From Riemerella anatipestifer_E (GTDB lineage: Bacteria > Bacteroidota > Bacteroidia > Flavobacteriales > Weeksellaceae): a stretch of DNA of 64,000 nt. Positions 50,091 to 59,156 of this stretch are shown piece after piece. The DNA is taken from NCBI RefSeq assembly GCF_009932355.1, contig NZ_LEKU01000017.1:1-64000 (forward strand), read 5' to 3'. Made by a program: the position numbers and the translations under genes. Position 1 is the first letter of the stretch. Each line of letters opens with the position of its first letter. Under the pieces are notes generated by a model. It was given only the letters and a program-made list of their open reading frames with translations. It ran no database searches and was not told where the DNA came from.

Positions 50091-51134
50091 TTATTTATTA
50101 GCTACTGTTTTATACTTGCTGTCTATATCTGCCGTTAACGACTTCAAGAAAGCAACTATATTTTCAACATCTTTATCGCTAATATCCTTATTGTTTTGTA
50201 TTTTACTCATAATTCTTACGGCTTCTTCTAATGAAGCTACAGAACCATCGTGGAAGTAAGGGTAAGTTTTCTCAATATTTCTAAGACTTGGTACTTTAAA
50301 TAAGAATTTATCTTTCTCGTCTTTGGTTACATCTTGCCTTCCAGCATCTACCTTTTTACTCTTAGTGTAGTTCCAATAATCTGCATAAACTCCAAATTTT
50401 TGTAAAGAGCCACCACCCACGGCAGAACCGTTATGGCAAGCAATACAAGCATTATCTATAAAGGCTTTTAGACCATCTTTTTCCTTTTGTGTTAATGCAT
50501 TTTCGTCTCCATTTAGATACTTGTCAAATCTACTTTCAGGTAATAGTTGTCTCTCAAAACTACCAATCGCCTTAGTTAAATTTTTATAAGTAATAGGCTG
50601 AGCTTCATTAGGAAATGCTTTTTTAAATAAAGCTTGATATTCAGGGATTTGTCTTAACTTGTCTTCTAAGAATTTCTCAGATGGGATATTGTGTTCTATC
50701 GGATTTAAGATAGGCATTCCTGCTTGTTCCTCTACATCTTTAGCTCTTCCGTCCCAAAACTGCTGACTGTGTAGCGAAGCATAAATCACGGTAGGAGAGT
50801 TTCGTCCTCCAAATTCTTTAGTATCTCCAGGAGAAGTTGGCAGGTTATCTACACCAAAAGTATTTAAGTTATGACAAGAATTACAACTAATGGTTTCATT
50901 TTTAGAAAGTCTTTTGTCAAAATATAACTTCTGACCAAGATTAATCATATCCTCACTGAAATCACCTTTATCAGTTATTGATACTGGTTTAAAGTACTGA
51001 TTAGCACTTCTCATTAAATCAGACATTCCAGAAGTGTCAAACACATACTCTGCTTTTCCTTTGTCCACTTGTTCAGTACAGCTTACTAACATAGCTCCTA
51101 AAAGTACTGTAAAAATAGCGTTACTCCTTCTCAT
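50091..51134 (-). CDS. Di-heme cytochrome c peroxidase (CcpA/MauG family), lipoprotein
   Basis: It reduces hydrogen peroxide to water in the periplasm using electrons from small cytochromes. There are two heme c attachment sites: CNSCH (first heme) and CIACH (second). The typical LYFDKRLSKNETISCNSCH and PYFHDGSVASLEEAV surround them. The start is set at the ATG giving MRRSN: residues after it form a lipoprotein signal with lipobox MLVSC. The upstream in-frame ATG at 51170 lies before a -7 promoter element (51166-51159), so it is unlikely to be used. The mature protein is about 330 aa. Confidence 0.9.
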   Translation of the reverse strand: MRRSNAIFTVLLGAMLVSCTEQVDKGKAEYVFDTSGMSDLMRSANQYFKPVSITDKGDFSEDMINLGQKLYFDKRLSKNETISCNSCHNLNTFGVDNLPTSPGDTKEFGGRNSPTVIYASLHSQQFWDGRAKDVEEQAGMPILNPIEHNIPSEKFLEDKLRQIPEYQALFKKAFPNEAQPITYKNLTKAIGSFERQLLPESRFDKYLNGDENALTQKEKDGLKAFIDNACIACHNGSAVGGGSLQKFGVYADYWNYTKSKKVDAGRQDVTKDEKDKFLFKVPSLRNIEKTYPYFHDGSVASLEEAVRIMSKIQNNKDISDKDVENIVAFLKSLTADIDSKYKTVANK

Positions 51135-51158
51135 ATCAGAATTATTATATTTCTTTTG

Positions 51159-51166
51159 CAAAAATA
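51159..51166 (-). promoter_or_regulatory. -7 promoter element (TATTTTTG) for the peroxidase gene
   Basis: It matches TAnnTTTG and lies inside the longer ORF, 25 bases before the chosen ATG at 51134; this supports the later start. Confidence 0.5.
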
Positions 51167-51281
51167 CCACATATTACCGAGATATATTATGATAAATTAC
51201 ATTTATAGAATATTTCTATTACCACTACTTTAATTATAATTTATTTTAAATATAAATAATGTAAGTGTCATTTTTTACAAA

Positions 51282-51315
51282 AAAAGTTAGTCATGAATTT
51301 TCACAACTAACTTTT
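51282..51315 (-). terminator. Rho-independent terminator after purA
   Basis: On the minus strand AAAAGTTAGT pairs with ACTAACTTTT (14-base loop), followed by more T. Confidence 0.85.
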
Positions 51316-51341
51316 ATAATACTGAATGATAAAGTCTAATT

Positions 51342-52631
51342 TTAAAATAATTCTTTCCTTATAATATTCTGAGTTCTTTCTGGCCCTACAGACACCAAAT
51401 AAACATTGATACCTAAATATTTCTCTATAAATTCTATATATTTTTGAGCGTTCACGGGTAACTCATCATAAGAACGAGCTTTGGTAATGTCTTCCGTCCA
51501 ACCTTCTAGAGTTTCATATATAGGCTCATAATGATAGAGTTTAGTAGTAGAAGAGGTAAAGTAATCTATAATTTTTCCGTCTTCTGTTTTGTATTTAGTT
51601 GCTACTTTTAGCTCTTCAATATTAGTGAGTACATCTAGTTTTGTAATAACTAAATTATTGATCCCGTTAATCATACAAGCGTGTTTTAACGAAACCAAAT
51701 CTAGCCAACCTGTCCTTCTAGGTCTTCCTGTGGTTGCTCCAAACTCATGACCAATTTGTCTAATTTTTTCGCCTAAATCATTATCTAACTCAGTAGGGAA
51801 GGGACCATTACCTACTCTTGTGGTATAAGCCTTAGCCACACCTATTAAATTTTTGAGAGCTGTAGGTGGCACACCCGCACCTGTACATACGCCTCCTGTA
51901 GATGGAGATGATGAAGTAACATAAGGATAGGTACCAAAATCTATATCCAACATTAAAGCTTGAGCCCCTTCAAACAAGATATTTTTTCCTTCTTTAATCG
52001 CCTCATTAATCTCTAGTTCTGTATCTACAATTCTGTCTTTTAGCTGTTCTCCAATGGTTAAAAATTCATTATAAATGGTATCAAAATCTAAAGTTGGTTT
52101 ATTAAAATATTTTTCAAATAATGAATTTTTAACCTTAAGATTTACTTTAATTTTTTCAGCTAAGACTTCTGGGTTTAGTAAGTCAATCATTCTTATTCCT
52201 ACTCTTGCAATCTTATCTTCGTAACACGGTCCTATACCTTTCTTAGTCGTTCCGATTTGCTTTTCTCCTACCAACTCTTCTTCTCTATAAGTATCTAAAA
52301 GAATATGATAAGGCATAATGACATGAGCTCTTCTACTGATAAAGATATGGTCTGTACTAAGCCCTTTAGCTTCTATTTGTTTTATTTCGGAGATAAACGC
52401 TTTAGGATCTACTACTACACCGTTAGCTATCACGCATTTACCTTTGCACTGCAATACACCAGAAGGCAAAAGATGTAGAACAAATTTATCTTCACCCACA
52501 TATACCGTATGCCCTGCATTATTACCACCTTGAAAACGAACCACATAGTCAGATTTTGCAGAGAGTACATCTGTAATTTTACCTTTACCTTCGTCTCCGT
52601 ATTGGAGTCCTACTACCACATAAGTTGACAT
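51342..52631 (-). CDS. purA: Adenylosuccinate synthase
   Basis: It joins IMP and aspartate with GTP on the way to AMP. At 429 aa it has the GTP loop VVGLQYGDEGKGKITD with the catalytic Asp and, further on, NNAGHTVY with the catalytic His. IMP-binding is at TTKKGIGPCYEDK and the later motif is TRVGNGPFPTEL. The gene is alone, with a very good promoter upstream and a terminator after it. No purine riboswitch is present. Confidence 0.96.
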   Translation of the reverse strand: MSTYVVVGLQYGDEGKGKITDVLSAKSDYVVRFQGGNNAGHTVYVGEDKFVLHLLPSGVLQCKGKCVIANGVVVDPKAFISEIKQIEAKGLSTDHIFISRRAHVIMPYHILLDTYREEELVGEKQIGTTKKGIGPCYEDKIARVGIRMIDLLNPEVLAEKIKVNLKVKNSLFEKYFNKPTLDFDTIYNEFLTIGEQLKDRIVDTELEINEAIKEGKNILFEGAQALMLDIDFGTYPYVTSSSPSTGGVCTGAGVPPTALKNLIGVAKAYTTRVGNGPFPTELDNDLGEKIRQIGHEFGATTGRPRRTGWLDLVSLKHACMINGINNLVITKLDVLTNIEELKVATKYKTEDGKIIDYFTSSTTKLYHYEPIYETLEGWTEDITKARSYDELPVNAQKYIEFIEKYLGINVYLVSVGPERTQNIIRKELF

Positions 52632-52658
52632 ATTTTTTACTTTTTTATTAGAATGTTA

Positions 52659-52688
52659 CAAAAATAATTTAAAAAAATGGGATATCAA
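52659..52688 (-). promoter_or_regulatory. purA promoter (TTG-N19-TATTTTTG)
   Basis: On the minus strand TTG (52688-52686) and TATTTTTG (52666-52659) are 19 bases apart, a near-consensus Bacteroidota promoter. Confidence 0.7.
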
Positions 52689-52755
52689 AAGGCTTTTTGG
52701 TTTTGTTTTTGATGAGGAAAGTCTGTATTATTGTAATCTCATTTATTTAAAACTT

Positions 52756-53271
52756 ATGAAAAAAATACTCGTAATAACAGGAATGATATTTGGAGCTTTA
52801 GCTTATTCACAAGAAGCTCCTAAAGTTTTAAAGACTAGTTTTAGTGCATCTGCTCTGTCTCAAAAAGTACAAACAATAGACGGAAAGAAAGTTACAATTA
52901 AAGATGTACTAGCTAAACACAAAGGGAAAATACTAGTACTAGATATGTGGGCAAGTTGGTGTAGAGATTGTATTAACGCCTTACCTGCTGCAAGAACATT
53001 AGAGAACAACAATCCTAATGTAGACTTTGTATTTCTATCTTTAGATAGGAACGAAGAGGCTTGGAAAAAAGGATTAGACAAGCATGAATTAGCTAATAAA
53101 GAAAATTATTGGTTCTTTTCTGGTTGGAAAAATGATTTTAACAACTACATAGATTTGAATTGGATTCCTAGGTATATTGTGGTTAATCAAAAATCTGGCA
53201 TTGCTAAATATTATGCCATCACACCTGATGATCCTGATATTCAGAAAACGATAAATGAGCTATCAAAATAA
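52756..53271 (+). CDS. TlpA-like thioredoxin-fold protein, exported
   Basis: 171 aa with a signal peptide (residues 3-18, ending LAYSQ). The thioredoxin domain has VLDMWASWCRDCINALPAA, with an active site WCRDC. The cis-Pro region is LNWIPRYIVVN. It is likely a periplasmic thiol-disulfide reductase for cytochrome c or other cysteine proteins. It lies divergent from purA with no gene partner. Confidence 0.85.
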   Translation: MKKILVITGMIFGALAYSQEAPKVLKTSFSASALSQKVQTIDGKKVTIKDVLAKHKGKILVLDMWASWCRDCINALPAARTLENNNPNVDFVFLSLDRNEEAWKKGLDKHELANKENYWFFSGWKNDFNNYIDLNWIPRYIVVNQKSGIAKYYAITPDDPDIQKTINELSK

Positions 53272-53339
53272 ATACGCCTTGTAGAAATTTGGTTATTACA
53301 AATAAAAGTAGTATATTGGGGTCATTAACCTAAAAAATA

Positions 53340-53570
53340 ATGATTATGGACGTAGTAACAAGAGTTCCCGTATTTGAGGGAGATACCATACAAGAAGTAC
53401 AACTAATTAAATCAAAGTTAGAAGAAGCTGGTATCACAGCAGAAGTAGAGAATAGTTATCTTTCATTTTTATCTACGCCTACGGCAACGACTATGAAAGT
53501 TAAGGTAGAATTAAAAGATGAAAAAAAGGCTTTAGAAATTGTAGATGAATATCTAAAGTCTCAACAGTAG
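53340..53570 (+). CDS. DUF2007-like small protein
   Basis: 76 aa. VPVFEGDTIQEVQLIKSKLE, then AGITAEVENSYL and KVKVELKDEKKALEIVDEYL, match the DUF2007 or putative signal transducing protein fold. The start can be ATG 53340 or ATG 53346. It lies just before the tRNA gene. Function is unknown. Confidence 0.7.
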   Translation: MIMDVVTRVPVFEGDTIQEVQLIKSKLEEAGITAEVENSYLSFLSTPTATTMKVKVELKDEKKALEIVDEYLKSQQ

Positions 53571-53624
53571 AAATACTATTTTGCTTTTGTGTTGAAATAT
53601 TTATATCTTCGTAAAAGCAATCTT

Positions 53625-53698
53625 GGGGAATTGGCGCAGTTGGCTAGCGCGTTTGACTGGCAGTCAAAAGGTCACGGGTTCGAATCCCGTATTCTCCA
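53625..53698 (+). tRNA. tRNA-Ala, anticodon GGC
   Basis: The cloverleaf folds cleanly: acceptor GGGGAAT with ATTCTCC, D stem GCGC/GCGC, anticodon stem TTTGA/TCAAA with loop CTGGCAG (anticodon GGC), and T stem ACGGG/CCCGT with TTCGAAT. The third acceptor pair is G:U, the identity element for alanine tRNAs. The discriminator is A. The genome shows ACC then T, so the final CCA is not fully encoded. A strong terminator follows. Confidence 0.93.
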
Positions 53699-53710
53699 CC
53701 TAAATTTATT

Positions 53711-53744
53711 AAAAAGCTATTCCATTGATTTGGAATAGCTTTTT
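53711..53744 (+). terminator. Rho-independent terminator after tRNA-Ala
   Basis: A perfect 14-bp stem (AAAAAGCTATTCCA and its complement) with a six-base loop, followed by T. Confidence 0.88.
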
Positions 53745-53756
53745 TATTTAGACAAA

Positions 53757-53789
53757 AAAATCCCACTATAAAAACTATAGTGGGATTTT
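53757..53789 (-). terminator. Rho-independent terminator after typA
   Basis: On the minus strand AAAATCCCACTATA pairs with TATAGTGGGATTTT (14 bp, five-base loop), with more T following. Confidence 0.88.
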
Positions 53790-53795
53790 GGTATT

Positions 53796-55601
53796 TTAGG
53801 CTTTTGCCATTCTTTCGGCTCTTTTTCTATCCTCTTCAGAAAGAATCTTCTTTCTCATTCGGATAAAATTAGGCGTTACTTCTATACATTCGTCTTGTTG
53901 TATGTATTCCATACACTCCTCTAAAGTCATAAGAACTTTAGGCGCGATGCTTCCATCTTTATCTTTACCTGCAGCACGCATATTGTTAAGTTGCTTACCT
54001 TCCACAATATTCACTACTAAATCTCCAGGCTTGTTCTGTTCTCCTACAATCATACCTACATAAATTTCTTCACCTGGGTCTACAAAGAAACGTCCTCTGT
54101 CTTGTAGCTTTTCAATAGAGTAAGCGGTAGATGACCCTTGATTTTTAGAAATCAATACGCCATTACTTCTACCAGGTATCTGACCCTTAAACGGTTTGTA
54201 ATCCACAAATCTATGTGCCATAATTGCTTCCCCAGCTGTTGCAGTAAGCATTTGAGAACGAAGTCCGATAAGACCTCTAGAAGGAATTTCAAACTCTAGG
54301 TGTTGCATTTCTCCTTTGGTCTCCATAATGTGTAAATCTCCTTTTCTTTGTGTAGCTAAATCTATCACCCTAGAAGCATATTCTTCAGGAACATCTACCA
54401 CTAAAGACTCGTAAGGTTCGCACTGTTCGCCATCTATTTCTTTAAGAATTACTTGAGGCTGACCGATAGTCATCTCATAACCTTCTCTACGCATAGTTTC
54501 TATAAGTACAGATAAGTGCAATATCCCTCTACCAAATACCAAGAAAGTATTTGCATCTTCTGTTTGTTGTACTCTTAAGGCTAAGTTTTTCTCAAGTTCT
54601 TTTTCTAATCTTTCCTTTAAATGGTTAGAGGTAACATATTTACCATCTTTACCAAAAAACGGAGAGTTGTTGATAGAGAAAGTCATATTAAGAGTAGGCT
54701 CATCTATAGACAATCTTGGGAGAGGCTCTGGGTTTTCTAAATCTACGAAAGTATCTCCTATCTGGAAATTGTCAAAACCAACAATAGCACAAATATCTCC
54801 AGCAAATACTTCGCTTACTTTTTTCTTACCTAAACCTTCAAAAATATAAAGCTCTTTTACTTTACCTTTAACGATTTTGCCGTCTTCTTGAGCTAAGCCA
54901 ATCCATTGAGATTCTTTAACCGAACCTCTGATGATTTTCCCTACGGCAATTCTTCCTAAGAAAGACGAGTAGTCTAACGAGGTTACTTGCATTTGTAGGT
55001 TACCTTCTTCTACCTTTGGTTCTGGTACATATTGTAGGATACCATCTAGAAGTGGTAAAATATTTTCTGATTTTTCTAGGCTTGAATTAAACCAACCTTC
55101 TTTAGACGAGCCATAGAAAGTAGGGAAGTCTAGTTGTTCTTCGGTAGCGTCTAGGTTAAAGAACAAATCAAAAACTTGGTCGTGAACTTCATCTGGACGA
55201 CAGTTAGGTTTGTCCACTTTATTGATAACCACAATAGGCTTCAATCCTAATTCTAATGCTTTATGCAAAACGAAACGAGTTTGTGGCATAGGTCCTTCAA
55301 AGGCATCTACAAGTAGTAACACACCGTCTGCCATTTTAAGCACTCGCTCTACCTCTCCACCAAAATCGGCGTGTCCAGGTGTATCTATTACATTTATTTT
55401 AGTATCCTTGTAGGTTACCGAGATATTTTTAGAAAGGATAGTAATGCCTCGTTCTCTTTCGAGGTCATTATTATCCATAATAAGCTCACCACTTTCTTGG
55501 TTTTCTCTAAAGATGTTAGTTGCGTGGATAATTTTGTCCACTAAAGTTGTTTTTCCATGGTCAACATGGGCGATAATCGCGATGTTTCTAATATTTTGCA
55601 T
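53796..55601 (-). CDS. typA: Ribosome-associated GTPase TypA/BipA
   Basis: This translational GTPase helps late ribosome assembly under stress or cold. The start is set at 55601 (QNIRNIAIIAHVDHGKTT): this is where TypA proteins begin, and a -7 promoter element sits upstream (55627-55620). The longer frame to 55691 would add 30 residues without family support. G motifs are AHVDHGKTT, DTPGHADFGGEVER and VINKVDK. Domains II, III and V and the C-terminal RNA-binding part follow. At 601 aa it is the normal length. Confidence 0.95.
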   Translation of the reverse strand: MQNIRNIAIIAHVDHGKTTLVDKIIHATNIFRENQESGELIMDNNDLERERGITILSKNISVTYKDTKINVIDTPGHADFGGEVERVLKMADGVLLLVDAFEGPMPQTRFVLHKALELGLKPIVVINKVDKPNCRPDEVHDQVFDLFFNLDATEEQLDFPTFYGSSKEGWFNSSLEKSENILPLLDGILQYVPEPKVEEGNLQMQVTSLDYSSFLGRIAVGKIIRGSVKESQWIGLAQEDGKIVKGKVKELYIFEGLGKKKVSEVFAGDICAIVGFDNFQIGDTFVDLENPEPLPRLSIDEPTLNMTFSINNSPFFGKDGKYVTSNHLKERLEKELEKNLALRVQQTEDANTFLVFGRGILHLSVLIETMRREGYEMTIGQPQVILKEIDGEQCEPYESLVVDVPEEYASRVIDLATQRKGDLHIMETKGEMQHLEFEIPSRGLIGLRSQMLTATAGEAIMAHRFVDYKPFKGQIPGRSNGVLISKNQGSSTAYSIEKLQDRGRFFVDPGEEIYVGMIVGEQNKPGDLVVNIVEGKQLNNMRAAGKDKDGSIAPKVLMTLEECMEYIQQDECIEVTPNFIRMRKKILSEEDRKRAERMAKA

Positions 55602-55619
55602 AAAGAAAAAATTACGCGG

Positions 55620-55627
55620 CAAAAATA
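55620..55627 (-). promoter_or_regulatory. -7 promoter element (TATTTTTG) for typA
   Basis: It matches TAnnTTTG, 19 bases before the chosen ATG. It makes the upstream in-frame start at 55691 unlikely. Confidence 0.5.
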
Positions 55628-55664
55628 GGAAAAAAAATGGACTTAGAAGGTCTTTTAATAGATA

Positions 55665-55697
55665 ATAAAAAACGCAACAGGCTTTCCCCATTGCGTT
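55665..55697 (-). terminator. Rho-independent terminator after the YdcH-like gene
   Basis: On the minus strand AACGCAA pairs with TTGCGTT around a 13-base loop, followed by TTTTTATTA. Confidence 0.75.
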
Positions 55698-55719
55698 GCT
55701 CTAAAAATAAACATCTATA

Positions 55720-55956
55720 TCACTTACTTTTTAGATATTCATAGATTTCATCTTTTAGATGTAATCTTTCCTTTCTAAGTTCTGTGAGAAACTCATCTGT
55801 GGTATGATTTTGCTCTCCAGCTTCGTAATGTTTAATTTTACCATTAACTTCATCATAATCATTGAAAAGTTTTTTGAAATGATTATCAATTTGTTTCAAA
55901 TCTGAAATTTTCTCCGAAAACTCAGGGAACTCGTTAACTAAAATATGATTCTCCAT
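55720..55956 (-). CDS. YdcH family (DUF465) protein
   Basis: 78 aa, all helical and highly charged, likely a coiled coil. It has VNEFPEFSEKISDLK, HFKKLFNDYDEVN and the C-terminal LRKERLHLKDEIYEYL, the pattern of the DUF465/YdcH group. Function unknown. It lies alone between typA and udk with its own terminator. Confidence 0.8.
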   Translation of the reverse strand: MENHILVNEFPEFSEKISDLKQIDNHFKKLFNDYDEVNGKIKHYEAGEQNHTTDEFLTELRKERLHLKDEIYEYLKSK

Positions 55957-56065
55957 TAGATTATTTTTTCATAGTGTGAAGTTAGATAATTAAACTGAAT
56001 TTCACAATGTGAATTTTATCAATGGCTAATTGAATATATTCTACATTATTTTTTGTTATATTGTG

Positions 56066-56073
56066 TATCTTTG
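56066..56073 (+). promoter_or_regulatory. -7 promoter element (TATCTTTG) for udk
   Basis: It matches TAnnTTTG, 27 bases before the ATG at 56100. Confidence 0.5.
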
Positions 56074-56099
56074 CGGAGTAAAAAATAGAATTAAATAAG

Positions 56100-56720
56100 A
56101 TGTTAGTAATAGGAATAGCAGGTGGTACAGGCTCAGGAAAAACTACGGTAGTCAACAAAATTTTGAAGAAACTAAATGTGGAGGGCGTAAATGTTCTTTC
56201 TCAAGATAACTACTATCATGACAACCAAAATCTTAGTATGGCAGAGCGAGAAGGACTTAACTATGACCACCCAAAATCAATAGATTTTGAACTTCTACGC
56301 AAACATGTAAAGGCTCTTAAAAATAATGAGTCTATAAAACAACCTATCTATTCCTTCGTTACGCACTCTCGTACAGGAGATTATGTAACCGTAGAGCCGA
56401 AAAAAGTATTGCTTGTAGAAGGTATCCTAGTACTTACAGATAAAGAATTGCTTAAGGAGTTTGATGTGAAGATTTTTGTCCACGCTGATTCAGACGAGCG
56501 TCTAATCCGTCGTATTAAAAGAGATACGCAGGAGAGGGGCAGAGATTTAGAAGAGGTGCTTTATCGCTATCAAACAACCTTGAAACCAATGCATCAAGAG
56601 TTTATAGAGCCGTCTAAAAACGAAGCAGACATCATTATTCCTAATATGAAACAAAATCCTGTGGCGATAGACTTTTTAACCACGGTCATCAGTAATTCTC
56701 TAAAAAAACAATCTGAATGA
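56100..56720 (+). CDS. udk: Uridine kinase
   Basis: It phosphorylates uridine and cytidine in pyrimidine salvage. The P-loop is GIAGGTGSGKTT at residue 5; LSQDNYYHD carries the substrate Asp, and later come VLLVEGILVL and KRDTQERGR. At 206 aa it is full length. It overlaps the next gene by four bases (ATGA), so translation is coupled. Confidence 0.94.
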   Translation: MLVIGIAGGTGSGKTTVVNKILKKLNVEGVNVLSQDNYYHDNQNLSMAEREGLNYDHPKSIDFELLRKHVKALKNNESIKQPIYSFVTHSRTGDYVTVEPKKVLLVEGILVLTDKELLKEFDVKIFVHADSDERLIRRIKRDTQERGRDLEEVLYRYQTTLKPMHQEFIEPSKNEADIIIPNMKQNPVAIDFLTTVISNSLKKQSE

Positions 56721-57085
56721 AAAAGCTCATTAAAGATATAAATCCAACAGAAGAGCCTAAAAAACTTTCTCCTAAAATGGTGTTTTTTAAGAAATACATA
56801 CTTAATAAGTATGTTATTACCATTGTGGCTTTCTTTGTTTGGATGACTTTTTTTGACAACACCTCTTTTCTTGTGATAAGAGATTTAAACTCAGAGATTA
56901 AAAAGTACGAAGAGCAGCTAGATTACTACAAAACAGAGTATGAAAAAAATGATGCTTTCTACAAAAAACTAATGTTTAATAAAGGCGAAAAAGAAAAGTT
57001 TGCTAGAGAGAATTACTTTATGAAAAAATCTAACGAAGAGATTTTCATATTAGTAGTAGATAGTGCAAATACTAATAAAAAATAG
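56717..57085 (+). CDS. FtsB/DivIC-like septum formation initiator
   Basis: 122 aa with one membrane helix (about residues 33-47, VITIVAFFVWMTFF) and a following coiled coil (IRDLNSEIKKYEEQLDYYKTE). It ends with the pattern EKFARENYFMKKSNEEIFIL, typical of FtsB/DivIC, where the protein bridges the division ring to the FtsQ and FtsL proteins. It is translationally coupled to udk and followed closely by rsgA. Confidence 0.85.
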   Translation: MKKLIKDINPTEEPKKLSPKMVFFKKYILNKYVITIVAFFVWMTFFDNTSFLVIRDLNSEIKKYEEQLDYYKTEYEKNDAFYKKLMFNKGEKEKFARENYFMKKSNEEIFILVVDSANTNKK

Positions 57086-57100
57086 TAGAATATACCTCTT

Positions 57101-58051
57101 ATGAGTAGTAGTAATGAAACCATAATATTTAAAGGACTGATTACAAAATCCACTGGAAGCTGGTATCAAGTTTTGGAGCAAGATACTCAGCAGTTCTACG
57201 AGGCAAGAATGAGAGGTAAATTTAAACTCCAAAAAACAAGGCTTACCAATCCTCTCGCTGTGGGAGATTGGGTAGAATTTCAGCTAGAGACCGATGGCGT
57301 GGCTTGGATTACCAAAATAGAGTCAAGAAAAAACTATCTCATCAGAAAGTCGGTTAATTTATCCAAAGAAGCTCATATCATAGCGTCTAATATAGATGTC
57401 GCTTGTTTTCTTTACACTTTAAATAGTCCCGAAACATCGTTAGGTTTCCTAGACCGTTTTTTGGCTTGTTGTGAGGCTTATAATATCCGCCCACTTATAT
57501 TGTTCAATAAAGCGGATATGCTGAATGAAGACGATATAGAATATGTAGAAGCTCTTAGAACTATCTATCATCATATTGGTTACGACAGTCTTTTGATTTC
57601 GTCTCGTACCCAACAAAATTTAGAGGAACTTAAAAATATTCTTAAAGATAAAATTTCGGTATTCTTTGGGCATTCGGGCAGTGGTAAATCCACACTTGTA
57701 AATGCACTACAACCAGGGCTTAATCTAAGAACAGGCGAAGTGTCAGAAGTTCACCTCAAGGGTAAACATACCACTACTTTTGCTCAAATGCATTTTTGGG
57801 ACTTCGGTGGTAGCGTTATAGATACACCAGGCGTTAGGGAATTTGCGATGATAGATGTTGAAAAGGAAGAAATACAGCATTATTTCCCTGAAATATTTAG
57901 AACGAGAGAAGACTGTAAATTCCATAACTGTTTGCATCTTAACGAGCCTAAATGTGCGGTTCTTTCCGCTATAGAAAGCGGTGATATTCTTGAAAGCCGT
58001 TACGCTACCTACACCAAACTGATGGAAGAAACCGAAGAACAAGGGTTTTAG
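57101..58051 (+). CDS. rsgA: Ribosome biogenesis GTPase RsgA
   Basis: This is a circularly permuted GTPase that checks small-subunit maturation. At 316 aa the order is an N-terminal OB fold, then G4 LFNKADM before G1 GHSGSGKSTLVN and G3 VIDTPGVREF. The C-terminal zinc-finger part has CKFHNCLHLNEPKC. It ends 15 bases before the convergent anmK gene with no terminator visible in the gap. Confidence 0.94.
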   Translation: MSSSNETIIFKGLITKSTGSWYQVLEQDTQQFYEARMRGKFKLQKTRLTNPLAVGDWVEFQLETDGVAWITKIESRKNYLIRKSVNLSKEAHIIASNIDVACFLYTLNSPETSLGFLDRFLACCEAYNIRPLILFNKADMLNEDDIEYVEALRTIYHHIGYDSLLISSRTQQNLEELKNILKDKISVFFGHSGSGKSTLVNALQPGLNLRTGEVSEVHLKGKHTTTFAQMHFWDFGGSVIDTPGVREFAMIDVEKEEIQHYFPEIFRTREDCKFHNCLHLNEPKCAVLSAIESGDILESRYATYTKLMEETEEQGF

Positions 58052-58066
58052 AAACAAAAATTAAAG

Positions 58067-59131
58067 CTATAATAATGTTCCGTTCAAAAATAGCACTCCA
58101 GAGCTATGGTTATGCTTTGCTCCTGTTACAGATGCCAAGACATTGGTTTTATCTTGCCACTTCAAAAGTCCTAACAAACCAAAAATAAGAGCTTCTTTGT
58201 ATTCCACAACTTCTGAAGGCGGAATAATTATTTCTATATGAGAAGCTAAAAAGCTCAGTTTTTCAATAAGATATTGATTGTAAGCTCCGCCTCCTGTAAC
58301 CAAAAGTCTTTTGCCGATATTCGTATCCAAAACATTGGCTATTTGTACTGCCATATGTTCTACCAAACTTGCCAGTAAGTCTTTAGGCTCTAAAGAAAAT
58401 GTTTCTATAATTGGGATAAACCATTCATTCACCTGTTCAATTCCTAAAGATTTAGGGTGAGATTGTTTATAAAAGGGTAGGGCATTAAGTTTATCAACGA
58501 GAGATTGGTATATCTTACCACTTCTAGCAATTTCTCCGTTTTTATCATAAGGAAGAGAAAAGTATTTTTCAGAATAATAATTCAATAATGTATTCACGGG
58601 GCAAATATCAAAAGCCAATCTTTCTCCGTTTCTTTTATATGAAATATTAGAAAACCCACCTAGATTAAGGCAGAAATCGTAGTCCGAAAACAGTAATGCA
58701 TCACCCATAGGCACCAGCGGTGCTCCCTGCCCACCTAGACGCACATCTTGTACTCTAAAATCTCCCACTATTGGAACATTTATCTCCTTTGAAACCGTGG
58801 GTAAATTACCTATTTGTAAAGTAAAACCACTTTTAGGATTGTGCCACACCGTATGCCCATGACTGGCAATTAAATCTAAATTTTCAATATTTTCAGTTTT
58901 AATAAATTTCAGTATCTCTCGATTAAGATAATTTGAGTATTCTGCATTTAGTAACGCTACTTCCTGCTTTGTTTGTTGAGCAGCAAGCTTTAACTTCATT
59001 TGCCATTCCTTAGGATATGGATAAGTTTGAGCCTTTATAATTTCAAAATCATAAGTACTTTCATCTATTTTAAAATAGCAAAAATCAATTCCGTCTAGTG
59101 AAGTGCCAGACATCACACCAATAATATACAT
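58067..59131 (-). CDS. anmK: Anhydro-N-acetylmuramic acid kinase
   Basis: It phosphorylates anhydroMurNAc from cell-wall recycling. At 354 aa it opens IIGVMSGTSLDGIDF, the ATP-binding and substrate motif of the family. It has DFRVQDVRLGGQGAPLVPM (catalytic Asp), LNLGGFSNIS and LLVTGGGAYNQYL. It is a single-gene unit. Confidence 0.93.
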   Translation of the reverse strand: MYIIGVMSGTSLDGIDFCYFKIDESTYDFEIIKAQTYPYPKEWQMKLKLAAQQTKQEVALLNAEYSNYLNREILKFIKTENIENLDLIASHGHTVWHNPKSGFTLQIGNLPTVSKEINVPIVGDFRVQDVRLGGQGAPLVPMGDALLFSDYDFCLNLGGFSNISYKRNGERLAFDICPVNTLLNYYSEKYFSLPYDKNGEIARSGKIYQSLVDKLNALPFYKQSHPKSLGIEQVNEWFIPIIETFSLEPKDLLASLVEHMAVQIANVLDTNIGKRLLVTGGGAYNQYLIEKLSFLASHIEIIIPPSEVVEYKEALIFGLLGLLKWQDKTNVLASVTGAKHNHSSGVLFLNGTLL

Positions 59132-59156
59132 TTTCTTTCTTTTATATTTTTATTAT

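Noticed and set aside
51135..51170. Extra 12 N-terminal residues on the peroxidase
   Set aside because: They would precede the lipoprotein signal, and a promoter element overlaps them.
55602..55691. Extra 30 N-terminal residues on TypA
   Set aside because: A -7 promoter element lies inside this stretch and TypA proteins start at the later Met.
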